Origin: CAIPAT01 sp041665605 | GTDB lineage: Bacteria; Verrucomicrobiota; Lentisphaeria; Victivallales; Victivallaceae | Reading direction: 5' to 3' | DNA: 64,000 bases | NCBI GenBank assembly: GCA_041665605.1 | Contig: JBAYIO010000009.1 | Span: 1 to 64,000 of the forward strand | Shown: one piece after another, positions 51,801 to 60,446 of the stretch | How the letters are laid out: every line of letters begins with the position of its first letter | Position numbering within the stretch: position 1 is the first letter of the stretch | Position numbers and translations under genes: made by a program | Notes under the pieces: generated by a model | What the model was told of the DNA's origin: nothing | Seen by the model: the letters and a program-made list of their open reading frames with translations, nothing else | The model's database searches: none

Positions 51801-52307
51801 TTATTTAATGATTTTGAATACTTCGCCAACCGGTTTGCGCTGAATCTTTGACGGCGGCACACTGGCATAACCCAGCGGCGTGATGGCATAGGCTTTCCAC
51901 GGCGGCAGGATGTTCAGAACCTTGTCCATTTTTGCCACATCGTAGGCGCAAATCCAGCAGGTACCGAGCCCTTCAGCGGCAGCGGCCAGCACCAGATGTT
52001 CCATGACAATGCCGATATCAACGGGAATGATCGGTTCGCCTTCCAGGCGTTTCCAGCATACATCGGCATTGCCCAGCGCGACCGCGATGGCCGGAGCCTC
52101 GGCCAGCCAGGGGGCTGTATAAACTTCACACATTTTCCTGCGCAGTTCAGGATTGAGCACAATACGGAAGCTCCAGGGCTGAATATTGCAGGCGGATGGC
52201 GCAAGACTGACCGCTTCCGCGATTCTTTTCAACGCATCTTCCGGCACCGGATCACTCTTATATCCGCGGATACTGCGGCGCGCTTTTACGACATCATAAA
52301 ATTCCAT
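51801..52307 (-). CDS. Nitroreductase-family FMN oxidoreductase
   Basis: A 168-residue flavoprotein of the nitroreductase superfamily. The FMN-binding N-terminus is RRSIRGYKSDPVPEDALKRI, followed by APSACNIQPWSFRIV (substrate/FMN contact) and the C-terminal LGYASVPP..QRKPVGEVF. At 168 residues it belongs to the short subgroup. ATG 52307 has GGGAG 6 nt upstream; the ten extra residues of the longer frame (to 52337) cover that SD and are rejected. Substrate is unknown. Confidence 0.88.
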   Translation of the reverse strand: MEFYDVVKARRSIRGYKSDPVPEDALKRIAEAVSLAPSACNIQPWSFRIVLNPELRRKMCEVYTAPWLAEAPAIAVALGNADVCWKRLEGEPIIPVDIGIVMEHLVLAAAAEGLGTCWICAYDVAKMDKVLNILPPWKAYAITPLGYASVPPSKIQRKPVGEVFKIIK

Positions 52308-52436
52308 ATTTGTCTCCCGGTTATAATTTGGTTCCATACATTCAACTTATTTCTGTTTACTGAATATTATAATTCCCCGCCTGAAAAGCAAATCCCGGAA
52401 CGTAAATATTACAAATAAAAAGCCGCGTTCCCGGCA

Positions 52437-53999
52437 TTATCCTCTCCTGAACATGGACGCCAGTTCCGGCAGTTCGCGGGAGCGGCACAGCCACGAGATC
52501 AGCGCATAGGCGGCACAGAATGCAACTCCGCAAATCAGCAGCGGCACCGCATCCGCATGAAGATATTTGATTTTATAAATACTGCCCATGTGTTTGTAAA
52601 GATAAAACAGGATTACCGCCGGCACGAACGAGGCGACGGCGGCGCGCAGCAGACTGTAACCGACCTGATCGAGGCCAAGATCATGGTGAATCGCTTTCTT
52701 CAGAAAATACAGCAGCAGGCAGTTGTTGACGATTGAAGAAATGACGGTAGCCAGCGCCAGCCCGCCCTGCTGCATCGGAAACATCAGAATGACATTCAGG
52801 ATCAGGTTCAAAAAGATGCAGAGGAAAGATATTTTGACCGGGGTTTTCATATCTTTGCGTGAATAGAATGCCGCCAGGGTGATTTTAATGGCGCAGAAAG
52901 CCGGAACTCCCAGTCCGAAAAAGAGCATCGCCCAGGCCGTTTCAACCGCATCGCTTTCAGTGAACTTGCCGCGCAGAAAACAGCAGCGCACAATCGGCAG
53001 CCGGAACAGCACCGTAAACGCCGCAATCGGCACACAGATGAACAGCACATGCCGCAAACCGAGATTGAGCGAGGCGACCAGTTCGCCGGTGTCGCCTTTG
53101 GCGGCGGACTTGGACATGTTCGCCAGCAGGACAGAACCGAACGCGATGGCAAACACTCCGATCGGCAGGTAAACAATGCGGTCGCTGTAATTCAATGCCG
53201 GCACCGCCTGCGGACCAATGCTGTATGCCATCATCCGGTCAATGAAAAAACTGATCTGCACCACCGAAGCGCCAATCAGGCCCGGCAGCGTCAGTTTCCA
53301 CAATTCCGACAATATCTCCAGGTTCTTCAAATTGTTGAGTGAAAAGGAGGGGAATATATCGTGCCAGTACATCAGGCCCAGCAGCAGAACCAGTTGGATA
53401 ACCCCGGAAAGCAGCACGGCATAGGCCAGAAAATCCAGCATCCGCACGATATCAGTCATTCCGGGACAGATGAACATCAGGCAGACTATCAGAAAAATAT
53501 TCAGCAGCAGAGAACCGAGCGCCGGCAGGAAAAATACCCGCAGCGTGTTCAGAATGGAGCCGGTAATGCCGATCAGGCAGATAAAAAACGAGTACGGCAT
53601 CAGCAGCGGAATCAGGTTCAGCGCCATGATGCCGCTGGGATCTTTTACCCAGCCTTTCAAAACAATGGCGATTACGGACACCAGAATGCAAATCAGCACC
53701 AGCACGAGTCCCAGCCAGGCGAAAATCGCCGCCAGTTGACGTTTGGCGTCTTCCTTGCCGCGCAGTTCGATGATATGGGAGATGGTCGGCACCAGCGCCG
53801 TCCCCAGCGCGCCTTCGCCTAATATTCTGCGAAACAGGTTCGGCGTCATAAATGCCAGAAACCAGGAGGAGGCCACCGCGCCGCCCCCGAGCACGCTGGC
53901 TTCGAGAATTTCACGGAGAAATCCCAGCACCCGGCTGAACAGCGTAGCCGCCGCCATTCCGGAAGTGCTTCTTAAAATACTTTTCTTTGAAGACGACAT
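52437..53999 (-). CDS. murJ: Lipid II flippase MurJ
   Basis: A 520-residue polytopic membrane protein of the MVF/MOP family that flips lipid II for peptidoglycan synthesis. The N-terminal signature SGMAAATLFSRVLGFLREI, FRRILGEGALGTALVPTIS and the central QISFFIDRMMAYSIGPQAVPALNYSDRI region (given in part: FFIDRMMAYSIG) are typical. About 14 transmembrane helices are discernible. It shows this lineage keeps a peptidoglycan precursor route. It starts 46 bp after the YchF gene stop on the same strand. Confidence 0.94.
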   Translation of the reverse strand: MSSSKKSILRSTSGMAAATLFSRVLGFLREILEASVLGGGAVASSWFLAFMTPNLFRRILGEGALGTALVPTISHIIELRGKEDAKRQLAAIFAWLGLVLVLICILVSVIAIVLKGWVKDPSGIMALNLIPLLMPYSFFICLIGITGSILNTLRVFFLPALGSLLLNIFLIVCLMFICPGMTDIVRMLDFLAYAVLLSGVIQLVLLLGLMYWHDIFPSFSLNNLKNLEILSELWKLTLPGLIGASVVQISFFIDRMMAYSIGPQAVPALNYSDRIVYLPIGVFAIAFGSVLLANMSKSAAKGDTGELVASLNLGLRHVLFICVPIAAFTVLFRLPIVRCCFLRGKFTESDAVETAWAMLFFGLGVPAFCAIKITLAAFYSRKDMKTPVKISFLCIFLNLILNVILMFPMQQGGLALATVISSIVNNCLLLYFLKKAIHHDLGLDQVGYSLLRAAVASFVPAVILFYLYKHMGSIYKIKYLHADAVPLLICGVAFCAAYALISWLCRSRELPELASMFRRG

Positions 54000-54045
54000 A
54001 TAATATTAAGAGCCAGTTACGTTAGCGGATTGAAATACTCCGGCG

Positions 54046-55146
54046 TTATACCGAGAAGCGGACATGAATCACGTCGCCGTCCTGCATGATATACTCTTTG
54101 CCTTCAATTCTTAATTTGCCGACCGCCTGGGCTTTCGACCAGCCGCCGTTGGCAACCATATCCGAGTAGGAAACCACTTCCATCCGGATAAAACCGCGGC
54201 ACATGTCGGTATGAATTTTACCGGCGGCCTGCGGCGCGGGAGTGCCGGCGGTAACCGTCCAGGCGCGCGATTCCATTTCTCCGGCGGTAAAGAACGTGAT
54301 ATAATTGAGCAGGCGGTAACCGGTATGGATGACCCGGCAGAGGCCGTTTTCGGTAATGCCCAGGTCTTCCAGGAAAACCGCGGCGTCTTCAGGTTCAAGC
54401 TGCGAAAGTTCCTCTTCCAGTTTAGCGCAGACCGGCACCACTTCGAGATTATTCTTTTTACAGAATTCAACCAGCGCCTTGGAGTGTTCATCCTGGCCGA
54501 AAGATCTGAAAGTCGCTTCGTCAACGTTGGCGCAGACAAATGCCGGCATCAGGGTGATCAGGCCGCAATTCTTTGCCGCCGCAACCTGTTTGGGGTCGTT
54601 GTGGTCATATTCCGGGACCCGGCCGTCGGCGAGATCCGCGGCGAATTTGGCGGCGATTTCCAGTTCAGCTTTAGTTTCAGCATCCCCGGCGCGCATAAGT
54701 TTCTTGGATTTTTCCAGCCGTTTTTCAATGAAGTCAAGGTCGGCCAGCATCAGTTCGGTCATGATCACTTCCAGATCGCGGACCGGATTGACGTCGCCGT
54801 CAACATGGATTACGTCACCGGCTTTGAAGACGCGGACCACATGGGCAATCGCGTCAACGCTCCGGATATGTCCGAGAAACTGGTTGCCCAGCCCCTGCCC
54901 CTGGCTCGCGCCTTTGACCAGGCCGGCAATATCGATGAATTTCAGCGTCGAAGGCACGATTCTGCCGGAGTGTTCGAGTTTGGAAAGCACTTCCAGGCGC
55001 TCATCCGGCACTGCCACGATCCCGGTATTGGGTTCAATGGTGCAGAACGGGAAGTTCGCCGCGGCGGCGCTGCCTTTGCTAAGCGCATTGAACAAAGTGG
55101 ATTTGCCGACATTCGGCAATCCCACAAAACCACATGAAAAACTCAT
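54046..55146 (-). CDS. ychF: Ribosome-binding ATPase YchF (OBG family)
   Basis: A 366-residue conserved P-loop protein. The G1 loop is GLPNVGKST at residues 9-17, and the G4 NKxD is replaced by NVDE, the change that gives YchF its ATP preference. The switch region contains DIAGLVKGASQGQGLGNQFL. The C-terminal TGS domain (about 280-366) ends in the usual EGKEYIMQDGDVIHVRF. It binds ribosomes and affects translation and stress response in studied bacteria. Confidence 0.96.
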   Translation of the reverse strand: MSFSCGFVGLPNVGKSTLFNALSKGSAAAANFPFCTIEPNTGIVAVPDERLEVLSKLEHSGRIVPSTLKFIDIAGLVKGASQGQGLGNQFLGHIRSVDAIAHVVRVFKAGDVIHVDGDVNPVRDLEVIMTELMLADLDFIEKRLEKSKKLMRAGDAETKAELEIAAKFAADLADGRVPEYDHNDPKQVAAAKNCGLITLMPAFVCANVDEATFRSFGQDEHSKALVEFCKKNNLEVVPVCAKLEEELSQLEPEDAAVFLEDLGITENGLCRVIHTGYRLLNYITFFTAGEMESRAWTVTAGTPAPQAAGKIHTDMCRGFIRMEVVSYSDMVANGGWSKAQAVGKLRIEGKEYIMQDGDVIHVRFSV

Positions 55147-55205
55147 AATCAGCCTCTTTCCGCAAATAAAATCAAAATGAAAGTTAAAAAAACATTATTA
55201 TATAT

Positions 55206-55231
55206 AAAAAAGCCCGCCGGTTCAGGCGGGC
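55206..55231 (-). terminator. Terminator of the TIGR04073-like gene
   Basis: A 7-bp perfect stem GCCCGCC / GGCGGGC with a 6-nt loop is followed on the minus strand by six T, 26 bp after the stop codon. Confidence 0.85.
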
Positions 55232-55256
55232 GTAATTTATCATCGGTCAAACAGCG

Positions 55257-55664
55257 TTATCTGGTAATCGCTTCATCCGGATAGAAGAAGTTAAACGCAT
55301 TGTGTTCCATGTCCACAACCCATGCCGGACGCATAAGCGGTCCATAACCCCAGCCGGAATCTTCCGGATCGTCGGTGGCGCCAGGCAGCGGCATATAGAA
55401 AGTAAGGACATCAGTTACGCCGACGCATTCACGGGCCACCACAAAGGCGACGCCTTTAAGTACACCGTAAGTCAAGGCCGGAATCGCGCCTTTCTCCTGA
55501 TTTACATCATACGGTCTGATTAAAATCTCCAGCGGGCCGAACGCAATATTGGCTATGCCTCGGCCGAGCTTTTCCAGCGGGCCGCTTTCAGCGAAAGTAT
55601 TGGGCACAATAGCGACGGCAAGAAGAACAATCCCGGCTACTATAACTCTTTTTATAAAGCTCAT
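55257..55664 (-). CDS. Small exported protein, likely exosortase-associated TIGR04073 family
   Basis: A 135-residue exported protein. The signal peptide covers about residues 1-25 (VIVAGIVLLAVAIVPNTFAES). The mature start LEKLGRGIANIAFGPLEILI and the Gly-rich GVLKGVAFVVARECVGVTDVLTF core match my recollection of the TIGR04073 family, reported in Verrucomicrobia and Lentisphaerae genomes that encode exosortase/PEP-CTERM systems. No exosortase gene is visible in the window. ATG 55664 has AAGGG 8 nt upstream; the TTG one codon earlier is less likely. Biochemical role is unknown. Confidence 0.6.
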   Translation of the reverse strand: MSFIKRVIVAGIVLLAVAIVPNTFAESGPLEKLGRGIANIAFGPLEILIRPYDVNQEKGAIPALTYGVLKGVAFVVARECVGVTDVLTFYMPLPGATDDPEDSGWGYGPLMRPAWVVDMEHNAFNFFYPDEAITR

Positions 55665-55818
55665 CAATCATACCCTTTTCTATTACAAAATTAGGATCCC
55701 GATTATAAGGGAAGTGCTAAAATCTTTGAAATATAACTTGACTATTTCAAAAAATCAAGGAAATTCGTATTAATAATACATCACTTTAAATAAACATCAA
55801 ACAGATGGAGACAGAAAA

Positions 55819-56265
55819 ATGAAAGATAAGAAGAAAATCAAACCGGACGCAAACCGCTTGTCAGGCTTGTCCCTGCTGAAGGCGTCAGCCACCAGATACC
55901 CGGACAGTCCGGAGCAGGCCCGGATGGAAACATTCAAGAATGTTTACCATGACCGGGATTACATCATTACGTTCGACTGCCCGGAATTCACCTCGCTGTG
56001 TCCGGTGACCGGCCAGCCGGATTTCGGCGCGATCACAATTCGTTACATTCCGGATAAAACCTGCATTGAAAGCAAATCGTTGAAGCTGTATCTTTATGCT
56101 TTTAGAAATCACAATACCTTTCATGAAGAAGCGGTAAACACGATTCTTGATGAACTGGTGAATAAATGTACGCCGCGCAAAGCCGAGGTAATCGGTATCT
56201 TCAGGCCGCGGGGCGGCATTGCAATCCATGTAAAAGCATGTTATGGAGGAAAAATTGATGGATAA
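55819..56265 (+). CDS. queF: NADPH-dependent 7-cyano-7-deazaguanine reductase
   Basis: A 148-residue QueF of the short (unimodular, YkvM-like) type reducing preQ0 to preQ1 for queuosine in tRNA. The catalytic Cys is C61 in FTSLCPVTGQPDF, followed by D68; the family motif ESKSLKLYL (E84) and NHNTFHEE (H98) are present. SD GGAGA lies 8 nt before the ATG. Its 3' end overlaps argJ by 8 bp, so the two are translationally coupled although their pathways are unrelated. No preQ1 riboswitch was seen upstream. Confidence 0.94.
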   Translation: MKDKKKIKPDANRLSGLSLLKASATRYPDSPEQARMETFKNVYHDRDYIITFDCPEFTSLCPVTGQPDFGAITIRYIPDKTCIESKSLKLYLYAFRNHNTFHEEAVNTILDELVNKCTPRKAEVIGIFRPRGGIAIHVKACYGGKIDG

Positions 56266-57487
56266 CGAGTTTACCGTAATTGCCGGCGGGTCCGTGACTT
56301 CGCCGAAGGGGTTCAAAGCTTCAGGCATTACCGCCGGATTGAAAAAGAGCGGCAATCCGGACATGGCGCTGATTTATTCCGAAACTCCGGCTAATTTTTC
56401 AGGAGCATTCACCTCCTGCACGTTTGCCGCTGCTCCGGTGCGGGTATGCCAGGAGCGCGTCAAAAGCCAGGATAAAATCCAGGCGGTCATCGTCAACAGC
56501 GGCAACGCCAATGCCTGTACCGGCAAACCCGGCATTGCCAACGCGGAAAAAATGTGCGAACAGGTCGGCAGCCTGCTCGGCATCTGTCCGAAGTCAGTGA
56601 TGGTCTCCTCCACCGGCAGAATCGGCGTCCAGATGCCGATGGCGGTAATCGAAAAAGGCATTGCGCTGGCGGTATCAGCCCTGTCCTCCGACGGCGGGAA
56701 AAAGGCCGCCGATGCGATCATGACGACCGACACCCGGCCCAAAGTCATGGCGGTCGAACTAAAACTCGGCGGTAAAACTGTCACCATCGGGGGCATGACC
56801 AAGGGCGCCGGCATGATCGACCCGAAAATGAAAGTACCGCATGCCACGATGCTTTGCTATATCACCACTGACGCGGCAGCAGATAATGCCCTGATCGGGA
56901 AATTCCTGGCGCAGGGGGTTGACGAATCGTTCAACCGCATTACGATTGACGGCGACATGAGCACCAACGACACCACTATTCTTATGGCTAACGGCGTTTC
57001 CGGCGTAAAAATCAATCCGGGAACTCCGGAAGAAGCCGCGTTCCATAAAGCGCTGCTGTTTGTGATGCAGACGCTGGCAAAGGAAATGGTGCTGGACGGC
57101 GAAGGCGCCACCAAGCTGGTCAATGTGGTGATCGAAAACGCTCCTTCCAGAGAGGATGCCGAGCTTGCCGCCAATGCCATTGCCAACTCACTGCTGTGCA
57201 AAACCGCATGGTTCGGCTGCGACCCGAACTGGGGCCGCGTCATTGCCGCCATCGGTTATTCCGGCGCTAAATTCGAGCCGGACAATGTCGTCATTCATTA
57301 CAACGACAAACCGGTAGTCTGCAACGGGCAGGACGCCGGTACTCCGGAAGCGGTGCTGGCGGCGCTCATGAAGGAACGCGAATTCACGATCAATGTCAAT
57401 CTCAATTCCGGACATTCCAGCTATAACGTCTGGACTTGCGATATTTCTTACGAATATGTGAAAATCAACGCCGATTATCACACCTGA
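56258..57487 (+). CDS. argJ: Glutamate N-acetyltransferase / amino-acid N-acetyltransferase
   Basis: A 409-residue ArgJ that recycles acetyl from N-acetylornithine to glutamate in arginine biosynthesis. It is made as a precursor that cuts itself before a Thr: the site lies in KVPHATMLCYITTDA, cutting A-T of ATML. Other landmarks are NSGNANACTGKPG, MTKGAGMI and the substrate segment CDPNWGRVIAAIGYSG. A frame open to 56243 exists, but ATG 56258 follows GGAGG by 8 nt and is chosen. Confidence 0.95.
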   Translation: MDNEFTVIAGGSVTSPKGFKASGITAGLKKSGNPDMALIYSETPANFSGAFTSCTFAAAPVRVCQERVKSQDKIQAVIVNSGNANACTGKPGIANAEKMCEQVGSLLGICPKSVMVSSTGRIGVQMPMAVIEKGIALAVSALSSDGGKKAADAIMTTDTRPKVMAVELKLGGKTVTIGGMTKGAGMIDPKMKVPHATMLCYITTDAAADNALIGKFLAQGVDESFNRITIDGDMSTNDTTILMANGVSGVKINPGTPEEAAFHKALLFVMQTLAKEMVLDGEGATKLVNVVIENAPSREDAELAANAIANSLLCKTAWFGCDPNWGRVIAAIGYSGAKFEPDNVVIHYNDKPVVCNGQDAGTPEAVLAALMKEREFTINVNLNSGHSSYNVWTCDISYEYVKINADYHT

Positions 57488-57515
57488 TTACGGCTTTCCA
57501 CAAGCGATTTTTGAC

Positions 57516-57539
57516 ATCTCCGGACGCCCGTCCGGAGAT
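57516..57539. terminator. Hairpin between convergent argJ and the methyltransferase gene
   Basis: A perfect 10-bp stem ATCTCCGGAC / GTCCGGAGAT with a GCCC loop lies 28 bp after argJ and 4 bp from the minus-strand stop. No T-tract follows on either strand, so it may be a shared, less efficient terminator. Confidence 0.55.
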
Positions 57540-57542
57540 TAA

Positions 57543-58304
57543 CTATCTGGCGGGAAAAGTTCTGCGGACGTATTCGAAGAGGAAGATGGTGGCGGCCTGG
57601 GCGGCATTCAAAGATTCGCTGTTGCCCGGCATCGGGATCGTCACCGGAACGGAACCGTCCAGTTCGCCGGCCCCTTCGGCTTCACTGCCGATAATCACCA
57701 CGGATTTATTGAACAGCTCCGGCTCGGTAAAACAGTTTGCGCCCTGATGCGGATCAGTACGGTAGATGCGGGTGTAGCCGAATGCCGTCAGCGTCTGTTT
57801 AAGCGTCTTCAGATCGGCAAACTGGCGCAGTCCCATAGTGAACTGGGCGGCCATCGCGGAACGCAGCACTTTATCGTTGAAAGGGTCCACCGAACCGGCG
57901 GTATACCACAGTTCTTTCAATCCGGCGGCTTTAACCGTGCGCAAAATAGTGCCGAAATTGCCGGGATCGCCCACCCGGTCGAGCACGAAGATAAAAGGAT
58001 CTGCGGGAGGCTTTGACTCGGGAACCGGTTCCGGCTTTTTCGCCACCGCCAGAATCCCCTGCGAGGCGATAGTGGCGGAGAGCTTTGAAAACTGGCTTTC
58101 GGGAATGCGGACCGGATTATAACGGTCGAAATCATGGGTAAATTCTTCAGTGCAGACCAGTAATTCAAGCAGTTCCGGACTGGCGGCGAGGAAATCGGCG
58201 CAGCATCTTACACCTTCGCAAATACAGAGGTCGTATTTTTTTCTGCCGTGTCTGGTATAGAGGGCCTTGATCAGCGCCTCCTGGTTCTTTGTAAGTTGTC
58301 CCAT
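57543..58304 (-). CDS. TrmH/SpoU-family RNA methyltransferase
   Basis: A 253-residue SPOUT 2'-O-methyltransferase using S-adenosylmethionine. The three SpoU motifs are visible: motif 1 DRVGDPGNFGTILRT, motif 2 VVIIGSEAEGAGEL (usually GSExxG) and motif 3 IPMPGNSESLNAAQAATIFLFE. The N-terminal substrate-binding domain (about 1-95) is of the RlmB/TrmH type. The target (23S rRNA or tRNA) cannot be read from the sequence. Confidence 0.9.
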   Translation of the reverse strand: MGQLTKNQEALIKALYTRHGRKKYDLCICEGVRCCADFLAASPELLELLVCTEEFTHDFDRYNPVRIPESQFSKLSATIASQGILAVAKKPEPVPESKPPADPFIFVLDRVGDPGNFGTILRTVKAAGLKELWYTAGSVDPFNDKVLRSAMAAQFTMGLRQFADLKTLKQTLTAFGYTRIYRTDPHQGANCFTEPELFNKSVVIIGSEAEGAGELDGSVPVTIPMPGNSESLNAAQAATIFLFEYVRRTFPAR

Positions 58305-58337
58305 GCAGGCCTGCGCGTTATATGATTTTACTTAAAA

Positions 58338-59144
58338 CTACTTCCTGGGAGCGGTTTTAACCGGAGCAGCAGTTTTGGCCGGGGCGGCGGCAACCGGAGT
58401 CACAGCCTGCTCGGGCGTATTCATCCGGTTCAGCGTGAACTTTGCCTGGGTCTGCCAGAAGCTGATGCCGGATTCCTGCTGCTGCATTTCGCCGAGCGTC
58501 GCCCTGGCGTTTATCGCTTTGGTGAGATATTTTTCGGCATTGGCCTTGTCGCCGCCCTGGAGATAAAGTCTTCCGGCTCCGAAATTGGCTTCACAGCGGA
58601 AATCTTCGGTGCTGAAAGGGTCAGCGGAAGCGTCGGCGAATTTGGCAATGGCCTGATCGGGTTTGCCGCAAAGCTCCAGCGCATAGGCCTCGTCCAGACG
58701 GATTCTCCAGCGCATTTCTTCCGGCAGCTTTGAAGACGCAAGGATTTTATACTGTTCAAAAGCTTTGTCAAAGCTGTTGTCATGAATATAGATTCTGGCC
58801 AGACGCAAACGAGCGCTCAGTGTAGCGGGTTCAAACGGATATTGTTTGATCGCCATGAGAATTTTATCCGCCATTGCTTTATTATCGGGGCCGCCATCCT
58901 TGCCAGCCACCTGCTTCTGAGCCTCGGCAAATACTCCGGCCGCGTTATTGGCCTTGATTTTCTGCCAGGCCATATATGACCCGACCGCCGCAACGCCAAA
59001 AATGATGGCCACACATAAATAAATAACCTGTTTCCAGTAGGTCACGAAGAAGAACTCAAACTTCTCAAAATCATCAAAAACCGTAGAGGTAATCTCCGCA
59101 TCTATGGCTTTCTTATTTTTGCCCTTTGCAATATCTTTTGTCAT
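58338..59144 (-). CDS. Membrane-anchored TPR protein (YfgM-like)
   Basis: A 268-residue protein with a cytoplasmic N-terminus, one transmembrane helix (about residues 39-60, VIYLCVAIIFGVAAVGSYMAW) and a periplasmic TPR-like helical region (about 70-235). A low-complexity Ala/Pro/Thr/Lys tail ends the protein. The layout matches the YfgM/TPR_21 type, which in E. coli assists the SecYEG translocon and periplasmic chaperones. It lies 33 bp downstream of the methyltransferase stop in the opposite reading order (the methyltransferase gene follows it on the minus strand) and may share its transcript. Confidence 0.7.
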   Translation of the reverse strand: MTKDIAKGKNKKAIDAEITSTVFDDFEKFEFFFVTYWKQVIYLCVAIIFGVAAVGSYMAWQKIKANNAAGVFAEAQKQVAGKDGGPDNKAMADKILMAIKQYPFEPATLSARLRLARIYIHDNSFDKAFEQYKILASSKLPEEMRWRIRLDEAYALELCGKPDQAIAKFADASADPFSTEDFRCEANFGAGRLYLQGGDKANAEKYLTKAINARATLGEMQQQESGISFWQTQAKFTLNRMNTPEQAVTPVAAAPAKTAAPVKTAPRK

Positions 59145-59344
59145 AATTATGTCAGCCCTTTAATAATTTGATTAAATATGAAGAATATATTTTAGACCTG
59201 TTCTGCGTCAAATCAATTGCGTTTTGCAGATAAAAACATTTATTTTTCATGGTTTTGCAGTTTTCATAAAAAAATCCGGCTATTTTTTTTGCACATCCGC
59301 CAAATCAACATTATGTTTAAAGTCGTATAAACAGGGATATTGCC

Positions 59345-60424
59345 ATGAAGAAAATAAGTTGCATGGAAGCCGCCGAGACCGCCTGGCGGAAAATGGTTGT
59401 AATGCTGTTCAAGCCGTATAATTTCGCCAAATGGGTGACGCTCGGCTTCTGCGCCTGGATTGCGTATCTCGGCGAAAGCGGCGGCGGCGGCGGGCGTTTC
59501 AACTTCAACTCTTTTGGCGGCGATCGCAAAACTCAAAAAAACGCCGAGACGACCAAAGCTTTTTTCAATGCGCTGCAAGAAATCTTCAACGGAGATTCGG
59601 GAAACATGTTTACCAGAACGGCCGAGCAATGCCACATCTCGATCAATCTGTTAACTGGCATCTGTGCCGGAATCGGCCTGGTGATTTTAATAATCGTCGT
59701 TTTATCGCTGATTGTCACCTGGCTGAAATCGCGGTTCAGCTTCATCCTGCTCGATAACCTGATTTATGACCGCACGGATATCACCGGACCCTGGAAAAAA
59801 TTCAGGACCTGCGGTAATTCCGCTTTTCTGTGGCGGCTGGCGATCTTTCTTATCTCGGCAGCAGTATTTATAGTTTTGCTGATTATAGTTTTTTTCAATA
59901 TGCTGCCATGGGTCAAATCCATGCTGGCGGCAAAGAGTTTGTTTAAACCGGACAGCATGATAATAACCTGGATGATTGTTGACGGCTCGCTCATACTGAT
60001 ATCCGGCCTGCTCTTAAGTCTTATCAGCTTTTTCTTTGATCAATTTGTCGTTCCGGTAATGTACTGGAGCAATCTTAAAGCAATCGAAGCCTGGAAAAAA
60101 GTTCTGGCGCTGGTGAAAGTCAATATTTACGTTTTTATAAGATATATCCTGTTGTATATAGTTTTTTCGCTGATCGCCGGCGGCGCAGTTTTTATTGCCG
60201 GTCTGGCAACCTGCTGCATCGGCTTCTTTCTGCTCATGATTCCGTTTGTGGGAACTGTATTGCTATTGCCGGTACTCGTCTTTTTCAGATTGTTCGGAGT
60301 GGAGCTGCTTGCGCAATTCGGCCCGGAATACAATATGCCGGAACCGGCGGCGGCGTTTGAAACTCAGGAACTTCCGGCTGCAACAGAGCCGCCTGCTCAG
60401 AATGCATCGGGATACAGATGGTAA
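59345..60424 (+). CDS. Multi-pass membrane protein (DUF7544-like)
   Basis: A 359-residue integral membrane protein. A conserved cytoplasmic start (MEAAETAWRKMVVMLFKPYN, then FAKWVTLGFCAWIAYLGE) is followed by a Gly-rich loop, then about six transmembrane helices between residues 100 and 325, and a Pro/Ala/Glu tail. It resembles the DUF7544-type family of bacterial membrane proteins, which has no assigned function. SD AGGGA lies 8-9 nt before the ATG. It is flanked by unrelated genes. Confidence 0.65.
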   Translation: MKKISCMEAAETAWRKMVVMLFKPYNFAKWVTLGFCAWIAYLGESGGGGGRFNFNSFGGDRKTQKNAETTKAFFNALQEIFNGDSGNMFTRTAEQCHISINLLTGICAGIGLVILIIVVLSLIVTWLKSRFSFILLDNLIYDRTDITGPWKKFRTCGNSAFLWRLAIFLISAAVFIVLLIIVFFNMLPWVKSMLAAKSLFKPDSMIITWMIVDGSLILISGLLLSLISFFFDQFVVPVMYWSNLKAIEAWKKVLALVKVNIYVFIRYILLYIVFSLIAGGAVFIAGLATCCIGFFLLMIPFVGTVLLLPVLVFFRLFGVELLAQFGPEYNMPEPAAAFETQELPAATEPPAQNASGYRW

Positions 60425-60446
60425 AGCCAGTCAGATAATCTGTGCG

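Noticed and set aside
55740..55818. Possible preQ1 riboswitch upstream of queF
   Set aside because: No C-rich loop/A-rich tail pattern of the preQ1-I aptamer is present.
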